A stretch of DNA of 64,000 nt from Fimbriimonadaceae bacterium (GCA_019187105.1 JABAQM010000001.1:3240853-3304852), one strand, 5' to 3'; counted from the stretch's first letter, positions 44,356-53,674 are shown. Made by a program: numbers and translations. Notes: generated by a model from the sequence alone, not told the origin.

Positions 44356-45621
44356 TCAGCTACCAAGGGCGAAAAGGCCAACGAGCAAGAACATCTCGTC
44401 TGTCGTCTGCTCTCCCCAACGAACGTCCTTCGGAGGCCGATTGGGGTTGCGAGGGTTCCCGTCGGAATTGTCGTACGTGCCAGAAATATGGATTCGGCTG
44501 CCTGCGGGGAGTTTGATCGGCTCCTTGAAGGCATAGGTGAACTGCCAGTTGAAATCCCAGTCTCTCACCCAGACCAAGGGGATCTCCTTCTTATCGGGGA
44601 GCACCGCCCAGGCCTTCATCTCTTTGCCGAGCAAGTGCATGTGGGGCATCACACCATATAGGGTGACGGCCACGGGTACTGGAAACTGGAGGTTGACCTT
44701 CGAATCCGCATCTCCTGCCTTAAGCCGAAACATCGGGTTTGCCATCCAGGCAAGCTGGACCTCCTTGGTTACGGGCTTCTTCGAAAGGTACAGGCCGACC
44801 CGAGTCTGGTCGGATTCCTCCTTGCCACTAGGATGGTAATGGACCTGAAGAATGACCTTCGTGCCCGGTTTGACCTCAAATGCAGCTCCATCGGGTAAGT
44901 GTCTCGCCTGCAATCCAGGCGCCCAACCGCCCAAAGCGCCTTGCGGAATAAAGCCGGGGCTGCCAAAGGAGTTGTAGCCTTCTTGGTCATCCTGCCTTCG
45001 TGCCTGGACCTTCTCGGCTTGGCCGCGGGAATCCAAAAAGGCGATAACGTGGTGGACGATCTTTCGATTGCCAGGCTTTACATCCATCGCCGTCACGAAG
45101 AGCGATTCCTTGTTGCCGGGATCGATAATAAAGTGGCGGTATACATCCTCGCCTTCGGCAGGGAGCTTGAATGACCGCTTTGGCTGGAGAACCAGATCCG
45201 GCGCTCCAAGTGCCCACTCTGACCCGAATTTTGGCGGCTTTGGCTCCCGCTCGATCGGACCACGTGGTGCGCCAGCCTTTGCCCACTCGCCAATCGCTTT
45301 GATTTGCTCGTCGGTTAAGTAGTTTTCATCGTGGAAGCTGCCGTAACCCTTGACCGCCTTCCATGGCGGCATGATCCGCTTTTCGACCATATAGGCGATG
45401 GTGTCGGCCCGCTTCTTGGCGTCCTCGTAAGACAGAAGGGAAAAGGGCGCCGCTTCGCCAGGTCGATGACACGCCGCACAGTGCCTGTAGAGCAGCGGCG
45501 CAATATCAAGTGCAAAGGTCGGCTTGGCTGGGACCGGCTTAGCCGGCGAGCTTCCAAGCATCGCGACTGCGGACGCACAGATCACCGCAGCTCCGCTACC
45601 AAGTAGAAAACGACTGCGCAT
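44356..45621 (-). CDS. Haem c/type-II copper monooxygenase-like secreted protein
   Basis: About 421 aa from ATG 45621 (MRSRFLLGSGAAV, signal peptide to ~23). A haem c motif CAACH lies in YRHCAACHRPGEAAPF (~50). The rest resembles copper type II ascorbate-dependent (PHM-like) monooxygenases: HH in KIVHHVIAFLD, HxH in LQVHYHPSG, and HMH in VMPHMHLLGKEM. It probably carries out a copper-dependent hydroxylation or peroxide reaction fed by the haem. Longer starts at 45639 and 45690 exist; no ribosome site decides. The 3' end faces the terminator of the convergent secreted-protein gene. Confidence 0.82.
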   Translation of the reverse strand: MRSRFLLGSGAAVICASAVAMLGSSPAKPVPAKPTFALDIAPLLYRHCAACHRPGEAAPFSLLSYEDAKKRADTIAYMVEKRIMPPWKAVKGYGSFHDENYLTDEQIKAIGEWAKAGAPRGPIEREPKPPKFGSEWALGAPDLVLQPKRSFKLPAEGEDVYRHFIIDPGNKESLFVTAMDVKPGNRKIVHHVIAFLDSRGQAEKVQARRQDDQEGYNSFGSPGFIPQGALGGWAPGLQARHLPDGAAFEVKPGTKVILQVHYHPSGKEESDQTRVGLYLSKKPVTKEVQLAWMANPMFRLKAGDADSKVNLQFPVPVAVTLYGVMPHMHLLGKEMKAWAVLPDKKEIPLVWVRDWDFNWQFTYAFKEPIKLPAGSRIHISGTYDNSDGNPRNPNRPPKDVRWGEQTTDEMFLLVGLFALGS

Positions 45622-45680
45622 ACGCTTGATATCGTACATCACGGCTTGCTCGTGGCAGCCTAGTTCGTCAAAATGAGCTC

Positions 45681-46424
45681 GTGACTGCAAAGCGGGTTCT
45701 CGTCACCGGTTCGTCTCGCGGCATTGGCCGGGCCATCGCACGCGCCCTCGCCGATCAGGGCTGGTCGATCATTCTGCACGGCTCGACCCCGTCGGCCGAT
45801 CTCGACAGCGTTGCCAAGGCATTGGGCCCTCAATGCGCCGGTGTGATGCATGCTGAGTTGGCAGAAGCCGGTCAGGCGAAGCGCCTCGCGACCGAAGCGA
45901 TCGCCTCCGGCGGTCTCGACGCGGTCGTCAATAACGCAGGGGTGTATCTGCCTATCTCAATAATCGACGCGGGTGAAGCCGCCTTCGCAGCCAATCTCCA
46001 CCGGACCTTTGCGATCAACTACTATGCGCCGCTCGAGATATCAAGATTAGCTGCAAAGCACTTCGCCGTGAACGGAGGCGGAAAGATCCTGAATGTGGCC
46101 AGTAGAGTCGGCTTTCGCGGCGAGTCGGGCGCGAGCACATACTCGGCATCAAAGGCCGCGCTCATCAACATGACCAGAGCGCTCGCCGTTGAACTCGCTC
46201 CTCATAACATTGGTGTCTTTGGAATCGCTCCAGGTTGGGTTGAAACGGCAATGGCCAGAGAAGGCATGGAAACCAGACTGGACGCTATCCTTCGCGATAT
46301 CCCGCTGAGGAGGATGGCCTCTCCGGAGGATTGCGCCGCGGCGGCCGCCTTTTTGCTATCCGATGCGGCGTCATATTTAAGTGGGGTCGTAATCGATATC
46401 AACGGCGCCAGCTACTTCCATTAA
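45681..46424 (+). CDS. Short-chain dehydrogenase/reductase (FabG-like)
   Basis: 247 aa from a GTG. It has the NAD(P) motif TGSSRGIGRA (residues 8-17), NNAG (NAGVYLPIS), the catalytic Ser of VASRVGF and YSASK (Tyr/Lys, ~150-154). The Ser/Tyr/Lys triad is intact. Arg/Ser after the glycine motif suggests NADP use. The substrate is unknown. A CAAAAT hexamer lies six bases upstream, so it may be leaderless. The next gene upstream is divergent. Confidence 0.92.
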   Translation: MTAKRVLVTGSSRGIGRAIARALADQGWSIILHGSTPSADLDSVAKALGPQCAGVMHAELAEAGQAKRLATEAIASGGLDAVVNNAGVYLPISIIDAGEAAFAANLHRTFAINYYAPLEISRLAAKHFAVNGGGKILNVASRVGFRGESGASTYSASKAALINMTRALAVELAPHNIGVFGIAPGWVETAMAREGMETRLDAILRDIPLRRMASPEDCAAAAAFLLSDAASYLSGVVIDINGASYFH

Positions 46425-46464
46425 TGGAACCTACATCGCACGACCGATATACTCACTTATAGCC

Positions 46465-48453
46465 GTGTCGCAATCATGCTGTGGCCCAAGAGCAGGTTCG
46501 GATTCTGGCAGCGAGTCCACGCCCCTTCTTGAACGACTCCAGCCTTGGCTCACCACGTTAAGTGGACTAACTCTAGTTCTGTCGTTCTTCCCGATCCACC
46601 CGGCTCTGGCCTATTCCTCAGTTGGCTTCGGTGCGGTTTTTGCCCTTCGTGCAGCCTGGCAAGCCATTTCCAGTCGGCAGGTCGATGTCAATCTCCTCAT
46701 GGTTATTGCCGCTGTCGGCGCGATCGCGGTGGGGCATGCCGAAGACGCCGCCGCGCTCCTGTTTCTGTTCAGTCTCTCAAACTGGCTGGAAACGATGGCG
46801 ATGGCAAAAACAAAGTCGGCCATCGAGGGCCTCATCCAACTTCGACCGAAAACGGCCCTGCTCCTATCCGGTGGAGAAGATGTGGAGGTGCCCATTCAGG
46901 ACCTCGAAGTCGGGGACAAGGTTCGCGTCCTGTCCTTTCAGCAGATTCCCATTGACGGGATCGTCGAGGAGGGCGGCGGGGAAGTCGACGAGCACGCAAT
47001 GTCCGGCGAATCGGTTCCGGTCGCCAAAAGCCAAGGCAGTTCCGTATTCGCTGGAACCCAAAACCTCGATGGCACTCTGGTGATCAGAGTCTCGGCACGA
47101 TCAACCGAGACGGCTCTTGAGCGCATCGTCAAGCTCGTGGAGGAAGCTCAGGAGAATAAGGCAAGCGGAGAGCGAATCAGCCTCTGGTTTGGGGAGCGTT
47201 ACACCTACTTCGTCCTTTTGGCTGCCGGCCTGAGTCTGGTCGCTCGCCTTGTCATTGGCAGTTCGATGGGTGATGCCTTCTATGCCTCCCTCATCCTACT
47301 CGTGGCGCTCAGCCCCTGCGCCTTGGTGATCAGCACGCCCGCTTCGACGCTCAGCGCGTTGGCCTACGCCGCTCGCAGAGGCATCTTGGTACGTGGCGGA
47401 GAGTTCATCGAAACCGCGGGCCAGATCGACGTCATCGCACTCGACAAAACCGGAACTCTAACGGAAGGAAAGCCGCGACTCGTCGAGGTTTGTTCGTGCA
47501 GCCGAGAGCTCGTCATGGCCGGTCACGAACACCAGTGTTCCGACTCGGATGCTTGTTGGCACGGTGGAGATGAGATGTCGCCCGATGCCCGGAGGATGCT
47601 CTCATTCGCGGCGGCCGCGGAGCAATACAGCACTCATCCCATTGCCGCGGCCATCGTGGAGGCAGCACGGTCTTTCGACATCGACATTCCTGAAGCCACA
47701 TCGTCACAGGCCGTTGCCGGGCTTGGTGTCAGGGCAAAGATCGACGGTCGCGACATCCGCATCGGCCAGCGGTTTTTCTTCGAACGCGAAGGTGAACGGC
47801 TGCCGCAGGCATTTGTCCATCACTTTGAACGAATGCAGGCCAAAGGCATGACCGTGGCGATCATGGAACACGGCAACGAGTTCGCAGCATTCGGACTGCG
47901 CGACGAGCCACGGCGAGCTGCGCCATCGATCATCAACCAGCTTGAAGCCCAGAATGGTCTGGAAGTGGTGATGCTTACTGGCGATACCGAACAGACTGCG
48001 GCCGCTGTCGCGACTGAGCTTGGTATTGCCAACTACCATTCCGGCCTCATGCCACAAGATAAGGCCGCCCTCATCGAACAGTGGACTTCTGCGGGCAAGC
48101 GCGTAATGATGGTCGGTGACGGCATCAACGACGCCCCAAGCCTCGCCAAGGCAAATGTCGGCATTGCGATGGGCGGTTTGGGCAGCGATATCGCGATGCA
48201 AGCGGCTGACGTCGTCCTCGTTCAGGACCGCATTGAGCGAATCCCCGAGTTCATGGACCTGGGTAGGCGTACAAATCGCATCATTAAAGCCAATCTCGTC
48301 TTTGCCGCCGGCGTTATCGTAGCTCTTGCGTTTGGGTCCCTCTTCTTCAAGCTGCCATTGCCACTGGCTGTCGTGGGGCACGAGGGAAGCACCGTGCTCG
48401 TGATCCTGAATGGCCTGCGGCTGCTTTCGGGCCGATCAGCTCAGCGCGCTTAG
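46465..48453 (+). CDS. P1B-type heavy-metal ATPase (Zn/Cd/Pb class) with a Cys/His insert
   Basis: 662 aa from GTG 46465. It should export divalent soft metals. It lacks an N-terminal HMA domain but begins MSQSCCGP (a CC metal site). Motifs: TM SPC in LVALSPCALVIS, phosphorylation DKTGTLTEG, HP in STHPIAAAI, and GDGINDAPSLAKANVGIAMG. Directly after the DKTGT segment is a Cys/His-rich stretch (CSCS...HEHQCSDSDACWHGG) not normal at that position. A TATACT lies 11 bases before the start. The stop lies in a short direct repeat shared with the fmt stop. Confidence 0.93.
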   Translation: MSQSCCGPRAGSDSGSESTPLLERLQPWLTTLSGLTLVLSFFPIHPALAYSSVGFGAVFALRAAWQAISSRQVDVNLLMVIAAVGAIAVGHAEDAAALLFLFSLSNWLETMAMAKTKSAIEGLIQLRPKTALLLSGGEDVEVPIQDLEVGDKVRVLSFQQIPIDGIVEEGGGEVDEHAMSGESVPVAKSQGSSVFAGTQNLDGTLVIRVSARSTETALERIVKLVEEAQENKASGERISLWFGERYTYFVLLAAGLSLVARLVIGSSMGDAFYASLILLVALSPCALVISTPASTLSALAYAARRGILVRGGEFIETAGQIDVIALDKTGTLTEGKPRLVEVCSCSRELVMAGHEHQCSDSDACWHGGDEMSPDARRMLSFAAAAEQYSTHPIAAAIVEAARSFDIDIPEATSSQAVAGLGVRAKIDGRDIRIGQRFFFEREGERLPQAFVHHFERMQAKGMTVAIMEHGNEFAAFGLRDEPRRAAPSIINQLEAQNGLEVVMLTGDTEQTAAAVATELGIANYHSGLMPQDKAALIEQWTSAGKRVMMVGDGINDAPSLAKANVGIAMGGLGSDIAMQAADVVLVQDRIERIPEFMDLGRRTNRIIKANLVFAAGVIVALAFGSLFFKLPLPLAVVGHEGSTVLVILNGLRLLSGRSAQRA

Positions 48454-48481
48454 CTCGGGAGGACTATTAGCTCGGGAGGAC
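48450..48481. repeat. 15-bp tandem direct repeat spanning two stop codons
   Basis: TTAGCTCGGGAGGAC occurs at 48450-48464 and again at 48467-48481, two bases apart. The first copy contains the ATPase stop codon, the second the stop and last codons of fmt on the other strand. Confidence 0.85.
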
Positions 48482-49381
48482 GGACATGCCGACCTTCAGC
48501 CGCATGCCGTTGGCCCAATCCGAGCCGGACATTGGACCCTTGCCCTCAGGCTGGACGACCTGCAGCTCAAGCCCGCCGCCAGCCATGGCGACGGTGAAGG
48601 GCCTGAGCGAGTAAACCGAGCCGGTAACGCCACCAGGGGCCCCGGGGGCAGCCCTTCTTAGCTTCAGGTTGCCGAACTTCGTTGGCAGTAGTGCTCCAGG
48701 ATGCTCGGTCACGCCTCGGAACCGGTTGTAGTTATCCTCGCACGATGCGGTCCAGTCCAATATGCAGTCCGACCGCTCGATCTTGGGCGCATAGGTCGCC
48801 CGGTCATGATCTTGATGCGCCCGAGGATAGTTGCCGTCGACAATCCGTGGCATCCACTCCATCGCCATTTCCGCCGCCAGAGATCCGAGGGTGTCCAGCA
48901 ATGCCGAAGCCGTGTCGTTGGCGCCAATTGCCAGGGTCCGGATCGCAATGATGTCGCCAGTGTCCATTCCGCGATCCATTTGCATCAGCGTCACACCGGT
49001 TTCTGTATCTCCATTCATGATCGCCCGCTGAATGGGCGCCGCTCCCCGGTAACTTGGCAGGATGCTGCCATGGAGATTGATGCCGCCCCGCATTGCCGAC
49101 TCGAGCAGCCTCTGGGGAAGGATCTGGCCATAGGCGGCTACAACCAGCGCATCGAACCGGCGGGCTGCGATCGAGTCGACAAACTCCGGGTCGCGGGCCC
49201 TTGCCGGCTCGACCACCTCCAACCCAAGTTCCAGCGCCGTCTCCTTTACGGGTGTCGACTGCAGCTGCATCTTCCTGCCAAAGGGCTTGTCAGGTTGAGT
49301 GACCACCAGATCGATGGATCCGGCAAGCGCCCGAAGCGTGGGAATCGCGAACTCGCTGGAGCCAAAGAAGGCCAGCTTCAT
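48467..49381 (-). CDS. fmt: Methionyl-tRNA formyltransferase
   Basis: 304 aa. It formylates Met-tRNAi for translation initiation, using 10-formyl-THF. Key motifs: FFGSSEFAIPTL near the N-terminus, the catalytic Asn/His/Asp region NLHGSILPSYRGAAPIQRAI (~108-127), and MDTGDI. The C-terminal OB-like domain is present. It lies 9 bp after def, forming the usual def-fmt pair. Confidence 0.97.
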   Translation of the reverse strand: MKLAFFGSSEFAIPTLRALAGSIDLVVTQPDKPFGRKMQLQSTPVKETALELGLEVVEPARARDPEFVDSIAARRFDALVVAAYGQILPQRLLESAMRGGINLHGSILPSYRGAAPIQRAIMNGDTETGVTLMQMDRGMDTGDIIAIRTLAIGANDTASALLDTLGSLAAEMAMEWMPRIVDGNYPRAHQDHDRATYAPKIERSDCILDWTASCEDNYNRFRGVTEHPGALLPTKFGNLKLRRAAPGAPGGVTGSVYSLRPFTVAMAGGGLELQVVQPEGKGPMSGSDWANGMRLKVGMSVLPS

Positions 49382-49390
49382 CCTACGTTT

Positions 49391-49918
49391 CTACTCCTCG
49401 CCGCCGATGGGATGAGCCCAATGCAGGCTCTCTACATCGACCTTATCGATGAAGAGGATTCCATCAAGGTGGTCAACCTCATGCTGTACGACCCGGGCTG
49501 GGAGTCCTTCCATCTCGTAGGCAACGGGCTTGCCTTTTCGGTCGTAGGCCTCGACTTTGACCTTGGCCGCCCGGACGACATCGCCGTACAGCCCAGGGAT
49601 GCTCAAGCACCCCTCCTCGCCGCTCACTTCTCCTGCCGCCTCGGTAATGACCGGATTTAGAAGGACAAGAATCTTCTCGCCCTGGGGCGCAATAACGATA
49701 ATCCGGTCGGATTCGCCGATCTGGGGGGCGGCGAGACCGATTCCATGAGCCTGTTTCATAGTGCGTACCATGGAATCAATTAACTTTTCCAGCCTTTTGC
49801 CAATCTTATCAATAGGAATGGCCGGTTTTCGCAGTAAAGCCGAAGGGTGCTTGATGATCTCAGGCGTGTGCTTGGGCTCGTAAAGGTATCTGAACTCGTC
49901 GGGGACCGTCCAATCCAT
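49391..49918 (-). CDS. def: Peptide deformylase
   Basis: 175 aa. It removes the formyl group from nascent proteins. All three family motifs are present: GIGLAAPQIG (~59-68), EEGCLSIPG (~104-112) and QHEVDHLDGILF with HExxH (~145). Start ATG 49918; CATAAT is 11 bases upstream. It forms an operon with fmt. Confidence 0.97.
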   Translation of the reverse strand: MDWTVPDEFRYLYEPKHTPEIIKHPSALLRKPAIPIDKIGKRLEKLIDSMVRTMKQAHGIGLAAPQIGESDRIIVIAPQGEKILVLLNPVITEAAGEVSGEEGCLSIPGLYGDVVRAAKVKVEAYDRKGKPVAYEMEGLPARVVQHEVDHLDGILFIDKVDVESLHWAHPIGGEE

Positions 49919-50014
49919 AACGCGGGATGAATTATGAACTCATGCTCAGGCACTGTGCCCGAACATGCGATATCATGAAGCAGTCCTACATACTCACGAA
50001 ATCGTGGTGATTAT

Positions 50015-50785
50015 ATGCGCAAGGCATTTACTCTTATAGAGCTTCTCGTTGTGATCGCAATTATTGCGATCCTGGCGGCGATCCTGTTCCCCGTGTTCGC
50101 ACAGGCGAAGAGCGCTGCTAAAAAGACGGCTTGTTTGTCCAATATGAAACAAGAACTGTTGGCATTCAAGATGTACGTCGACGACTCCAATGATACGTGG
50201 CCGGGCTATGTCCACCACTACGAACGAAACAACAACGGAATTCCCGCAGACGACCAATTTATTTGGAGCGGCTGGATTCAACCTTATGTAAGGAACAAGG
50301 GTGCGATGTACCTTTGTCCATCCTCCAACGGGATTCAGAAGTACGCCGAAACTTGGGGAACCCGGGGTTGGCTCAGCATCGGCTATAACGCTAACTTCGG
50401 GGTTTGGGTGCAATCGAACGTGCCCATGCGCGTGAAAGAATCTTTCATGCAAAAGCCTGCCCAGAACGTTGTCATTGCGGACTCCATGCCGGGTGATCAG
50501 ACCCAGGGCTACCGCGGTTACCTTTCTATCGGTTGGTACGTGTGGACCGGCTCGTGCGGTGCTCCAATCACGATCAACGGCAAGGACGTTGGTCTGAGCG
50601 ACCGCCACAACAACGGTTCCAATATTGGCGCCGCTGATGGCCATGCCGCGTTCCAAACCATCAAGCGACTCGTTCCCGATGGTCGCTCCGTCGGCGCAGG
50701 CGACTGGTGTCACTGTGTCGCGGACCTCAATCCAGGAAACTGGAAGTGGCTGGTCATTTGGACCTGCCTTTCGGACACTCAGTAA
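50015..50785 (+). CDS. Type II secretion/type IV pilus-like pseudopilin (H-X9-DG)
   Basis: 256 aa. Class III prepilin signal: [20 protein letters not shown], cleaved before Phe5 with Glu9-type Glu present, followed by the hydrophobic alpha-1 helix. The C-terminus has the H-X9-DG motif ([12 protein letters not shown]). Such proteins are the abundant secreted pseudopilins of Planctomycetes/Armatimonadota-like bacteria and probably form short filaments on the secretion complex. A GGTGAT site precedes the ATG by five bases, and TATCAT ~35 bp upstream could be a -10. The following small gene starts one base after the stop. Confidence 0.95.
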   Translation: MRKAFTLIELLVVIAIIAILAAILFPVFAQAKSAAKKTACLSNMKQELLAFKMYVDDSNDTWPGYVHHYERNNNGIPADDQFIWSGWIQPYVRNKGAMYLCPSSNGIQKYAETWGTRGWLSIGYNANFGVWVQSNVPMRVKESFMQKPAQNVVIADSMPGDQTQGYRGYLSIGWYVWTGSCGAPITINGKDVGLSDRHNNGSNIGAADGHAAFQTIKRLVPDGRSVGAGDWCHCVADLNPGNWKWLVIWTCLSDTQ

Positions 50786-51064
50786 ATGAAACAATCCTTT
50801 GATCCCAAGCTGATCGTCATCGCCCTGGTTGCCATCGTCGTCGTTGGCGCTGCGGTCTACTTCTTGGCCCCCGCGGGCACAGAAGAGGGCGGCAAAGAGG
50901 TACAGACTGCCGGGATCAAGCCCAAGGACCTCGAAGACAATCCCAATACGCCTGCGGGCATGGGTCTGGATAGTGGTGGCAGCACGCCTTCGGGTGAAGC
51001 TGCCGGCGCTGCCGATCCAAATGCCGCAGCGGGAAGCGAGGGACAGTCGGCAGCGGCAAACTAG
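50786..51064 (+). CDS. Small anchored protein coupled to the pseudopilin
   Basis: 92 aa. Start ATG overlaps the TAA of the pseudopilin gene (TAAATGA arrangement). One membrane segment (LIVIALVAIVVVGAAVYFLA, ~9-28), then a low-complexity Gly/Ser/Ala/Pro/Asn-rich outer tail (GGSTPSGEAAGAADPNAAAG). No enzyme motif. Tight coupling suggests it works with the pseudopilin or its secretion. Followed by a terminator. Confidence 0.8.
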   Translation: MKQSFDPKLIVIALVAIVVVGAAVYFLAPAGTEEGGKEVQTAGIKPKDLEDNPNTPAGMGLDSGGSTPSGEAAGAADPNAAAGSEGQSAAAN

Positions 51065-51075
51065 TCTTGCCTTTG

Positions 51076-51117
51076 GCCCGTAACCTACGTTCTGAGTATC
51101 AGCGTGGGGTTGCGGGC
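51076..51117 (+). terminator. Intrinsic terminator of the pseudopilin unit
   Basis: GCCCGTAACC pairs imperfectly with GGTTGCGGGC (51076-51117) across a 22-base loop that can form extra ACG/CGT pairs, followed by TTTATTGTT. It starts 12 bases after the stop codon. Confidence 0.75.
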
Positions 51118-51118
51118 T

Positions 51119-51909
51119 TTATTGTTGGGTGGGGCCCATCAGGCACACTTGCTGTGCCGCCTCCACGAAACCGAGGCCGGCGTAAACCCGGAAGGCACGA
51201 TCGTCCCCGGGTGTCAGCCAGACGATGCGGCCACCTCGATCAAAGTGGCTCTGGACGATCGCTGAGGTTATCGCACTGCCTAAGCCTCGCCGACGCAATC
51301 GCGGAATAACGCCGATTCCGGCCGCCTCACGAATGCAATCGTCTCCGACTCCGACGCCACCGCCCCCCAGTTGTCCGTCACCATAGCCGAGGCACGCAAT
51401 CCATCGGCCAGAACGGATCGCTTCGCGATAGTCTGCCTTGGGCTCCTCGAATTTGAGCTCGTCCGCGTCAGCAAATGCGGCAGCGGTTACGGCTGACAAT
51501 TCTCGGAAATCCTCCGCCTTGCACATGCGGACATCGACTCCTGGCGGTATTGCTGGGGCCTTCCATTTCTGGCGGTCCATCAGCATGATCGGCATTTTCG
51601 ACTCGACCACGAAGCCGAGGCTATGAGGCGTTCAGAAACGCCTGGCCAGAGGTCCTGGTTGAACTCGAAGCGCGGCGTTCTGTTGTGCGACTGAAAGACC
51701 TCAACAACCGCCGAAACGTTGGCCGCTGCGTCGTGACTGACGGGCACGGCGTAATTCAGGTAGCTGAGCGGATCGTCTGGGGACAGCATGATCTGGCATC
51801 CATCCACCTGCAGAACGATACGATCCTTGCTCGTGGCAGCCACTAGAGAATCCTGAATCGCGAGAAACTCCTCCCTCAAGCCACCAAGTGTAGCCGCGGC
51901 TTGATTCAC
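51119..51909 (-). pseudogene. Frameshifted GNAT acetyltransferase
   Basis: Two adjoining frames make one protein: an N-terminal piece (51909 to ~51610, starting from GTG) and a C-terminal GNAT domain (51610-51119, with acetyl-CoA motif GVIPRLRRRGLGSAI and end YAGLGFV). The join is at DLWPGVSERLIA|(S/A)GFVVESKMPIM, where one base in a C-run (ATAGCCTCGGC) restores the frame. Restored length is ~262 aa, as in double-domain GNATs. Either a real inactivating indel or a sequencing error. It is divergent from carB with the two starts 1 bp apart. Confidence 0.8.
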
Positions 51910-51910
51910 A

Positions 51911-53518
51911 ATGGATGGTCAGATGAAACAAACCGTGCTTGTCCTCGGTTCGGGCCCGATCCGCATTGGACAAGGAATCGAGTTTGACTACTCCTGCGTC
52001 CATTGCGTTTGGGCGCTTCAGGAGCTTGGTTACCGCGCAGTCATCGTCAACAACAACCCTGAGACCGTTTCGACGGACTTCGATACCGGCGACGCGCTTT
52101 ACTTTGAACCCGTTACCCTTGAAGATGTCATCGGCATCGTCCAGCGAGAGGAGCCGGTCGGTGTTGTCGTCCAATTCGGCGGTCAAACCGCCATTAATCT
52201 GGCTGAGGGACTCGGCAAACGGGGTGTCAAGATCCTGGGTACGCAGCCTAGAGCGATTGCTGCGGCCGAAGACCGCGACCAGTTCGACCAGCTCTTGTCT
52301 GACCTCGGGATTTCGAAGCCGCCAGGGCAAGCCGTTCGCGGCCTAAGCGAAGCCGTTGCCGTCGCCGACCGGGTCGGCTATCCCGTTCTGGTTCGTCCGA
52401 GCTTCGTCCTCGGCGGCCGAGCGATGGAGATCGTCTACGACCGCGACCACCTAAACGAATTCTATCTTGAAGCGGAAGCCGTCAATCCTGGCCAGCCTGT
52501 TCTCGTCGACAAGTACATCCTCGGCAAGGAAGCTGAGGTCGACGTGATCAGCGATGGTCAAGCGACCCTGGTGCCAGGGATCATGGAGCATATCGAGCGG
52601 GCCGGCGTCCACAGCGGCGACTCTATGGCGGTGTACCCACCGGTGAGCCTGCCCGAAGCCGTGCAAAGCCAGATGGTTGAGGACGCTTGCAAGATCGCCC
52701 GCAAGCTGGAGGTCCGGGGCCTCATGAATATCCAGTTCGTGGTTGACGGTGAACGTGCCTATGTCCTTGAAGTGAACCCGCGCGCCAGCCGGACGGTTCC
52801 TTACCTGAGCAAGGTGACGGGTGTGCCGATGGTGCCGCTGGCGACCCGGACGATGATGGGTGGCAGGCTCGCTGATCTCGGCTATGAGAGCGGATTGTGG
52901 CGGGGTGGCGCCTTCGCCAATGGCGTCGAGCCAGCCTTTTTCGCCGTAAAAGCGCCCGTCTTCAGTTTTCAAAAGCTCACCAAGGTCGAGCCCAGTCTCG
53001 GCCCCGAAATGAAGTCCACCGGGGAGATCCTCGGCATCGACAGGACCTACAGGGCCGCTCTGTACAAGGCTCTGATCGCATCAGGTATCCAATTCAAGCC
53101 GAACGGCCACGTAGTGATCACCGTGGCCGATGGAGACAAGCCAGGAGCTGTTGAGATCGCCCGGCGGCTCGTCGAGCGCGGATATCCGTTGGCGAGCACG
53201 GGCGGCACCCACGATGCCTTGGAGGCTGCCGGTATCCGGTCGTGGCGCCTAAACAAGATTCAGGAAGGAAGCCCAAGCATTCTCGACGTGATCATGAGCG
53301 GGGAAGTGTCCCTGATGATCAACACGCCGAACGCCGATCGACGGGAGGAGAACGAATATGCCCGGCGGATTAGGCGGGCGTGTATCGAGAGCGGCGTGGC
53401 ATGCGTTACGAACATCGAAACCGCCCAAGCCTTGGCTGAAGCGCTCGAGGTCTTCGAAAACCCAGAGCTTGCCTCCTGCCTGCCATACCACGACTATCTC
53501 GTCCAAAGCTCCCGCTAG
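51911..53518 (+). CDS. carB: Carbamoyl-phosphate synthase large subunit, C-terminal half (split CarB)
   Basis: 535 aa, half the length of a normal ~1070-aa CarB. It starts as the second half does (VLVLGSGPIRIGQGIEFDYS, residues ~7-26), contains a full ATP-grasp domain (ISKPPG, EVNPRASRTVPYLSKVTG) and ends with the MGS-like allosteric domain (STGGTHDALEAAGI). This second half normally phosphorylates carbamate. An unlinked gene must supply the first half, as in split-CarB lineages (Aquifex, some Archaea). ATG 51911 or 51923 (MKQTVLVLGSG) could be the start. No carA is adjacent. Confidence 0.93.
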   Translation: MDGQMKQTVLVLGSGPIRIGQGIEFDYSCVHCVWALQELGYRAVIVNNNPETVSTDFDTGDALYFEPVTLEDVIGIVQREEPVGVVVQFGGQTAINLAEGLGKRGVKILGTQPRAIAAAEDRDQFDQLLSDLGISKPPGQAVRGLSEAVAVADRVGYPVLVRPSFVLGGRAMEIVYDRDHLNEFYLEAEAVNPGQPVLVDKYILGKEAEVDVISDGQATLVPGIMEHIERAGVHSGDSMAVYPPVSLPEAVQSQMVEDACKIARKLEVRGLMNIQFVVDGERAYVLEVNPRASRTVPYLSKVTGVPMVPLATRTMMGGRLADLGYESGLWRGGAFANGVEPAFFAVKAPVFSFQKLTKVEPSLGPEMKSTGEILGIDRTYRAALYKALIASGIQFKPNGHVVITVADGDKPGAVEIARRLVERGYPLASTGGTHDALEAAGIRSWRLNKIQEGSPSILDVIMSGEVSLMINTPNADRREENEYARRIRRACIESGVACVTNIETAQALAEALEVFENPELASCLPYHDYLVQSSR

Positions 53519-53674
53519 CCGGTGGCACAAGACCTCTGGGCGGATCGAGACACCCTGGCAAAGCCTGCGCTTTTTCGGCGTAGAAACCGAATATAGAAGC
53601 GCCTGGCGAAGTCAAACGAAGGGGTCCGAGTGCCCCTGCTGAGGTAAAATCAGACTTCCCGCGAGACCATTTTC

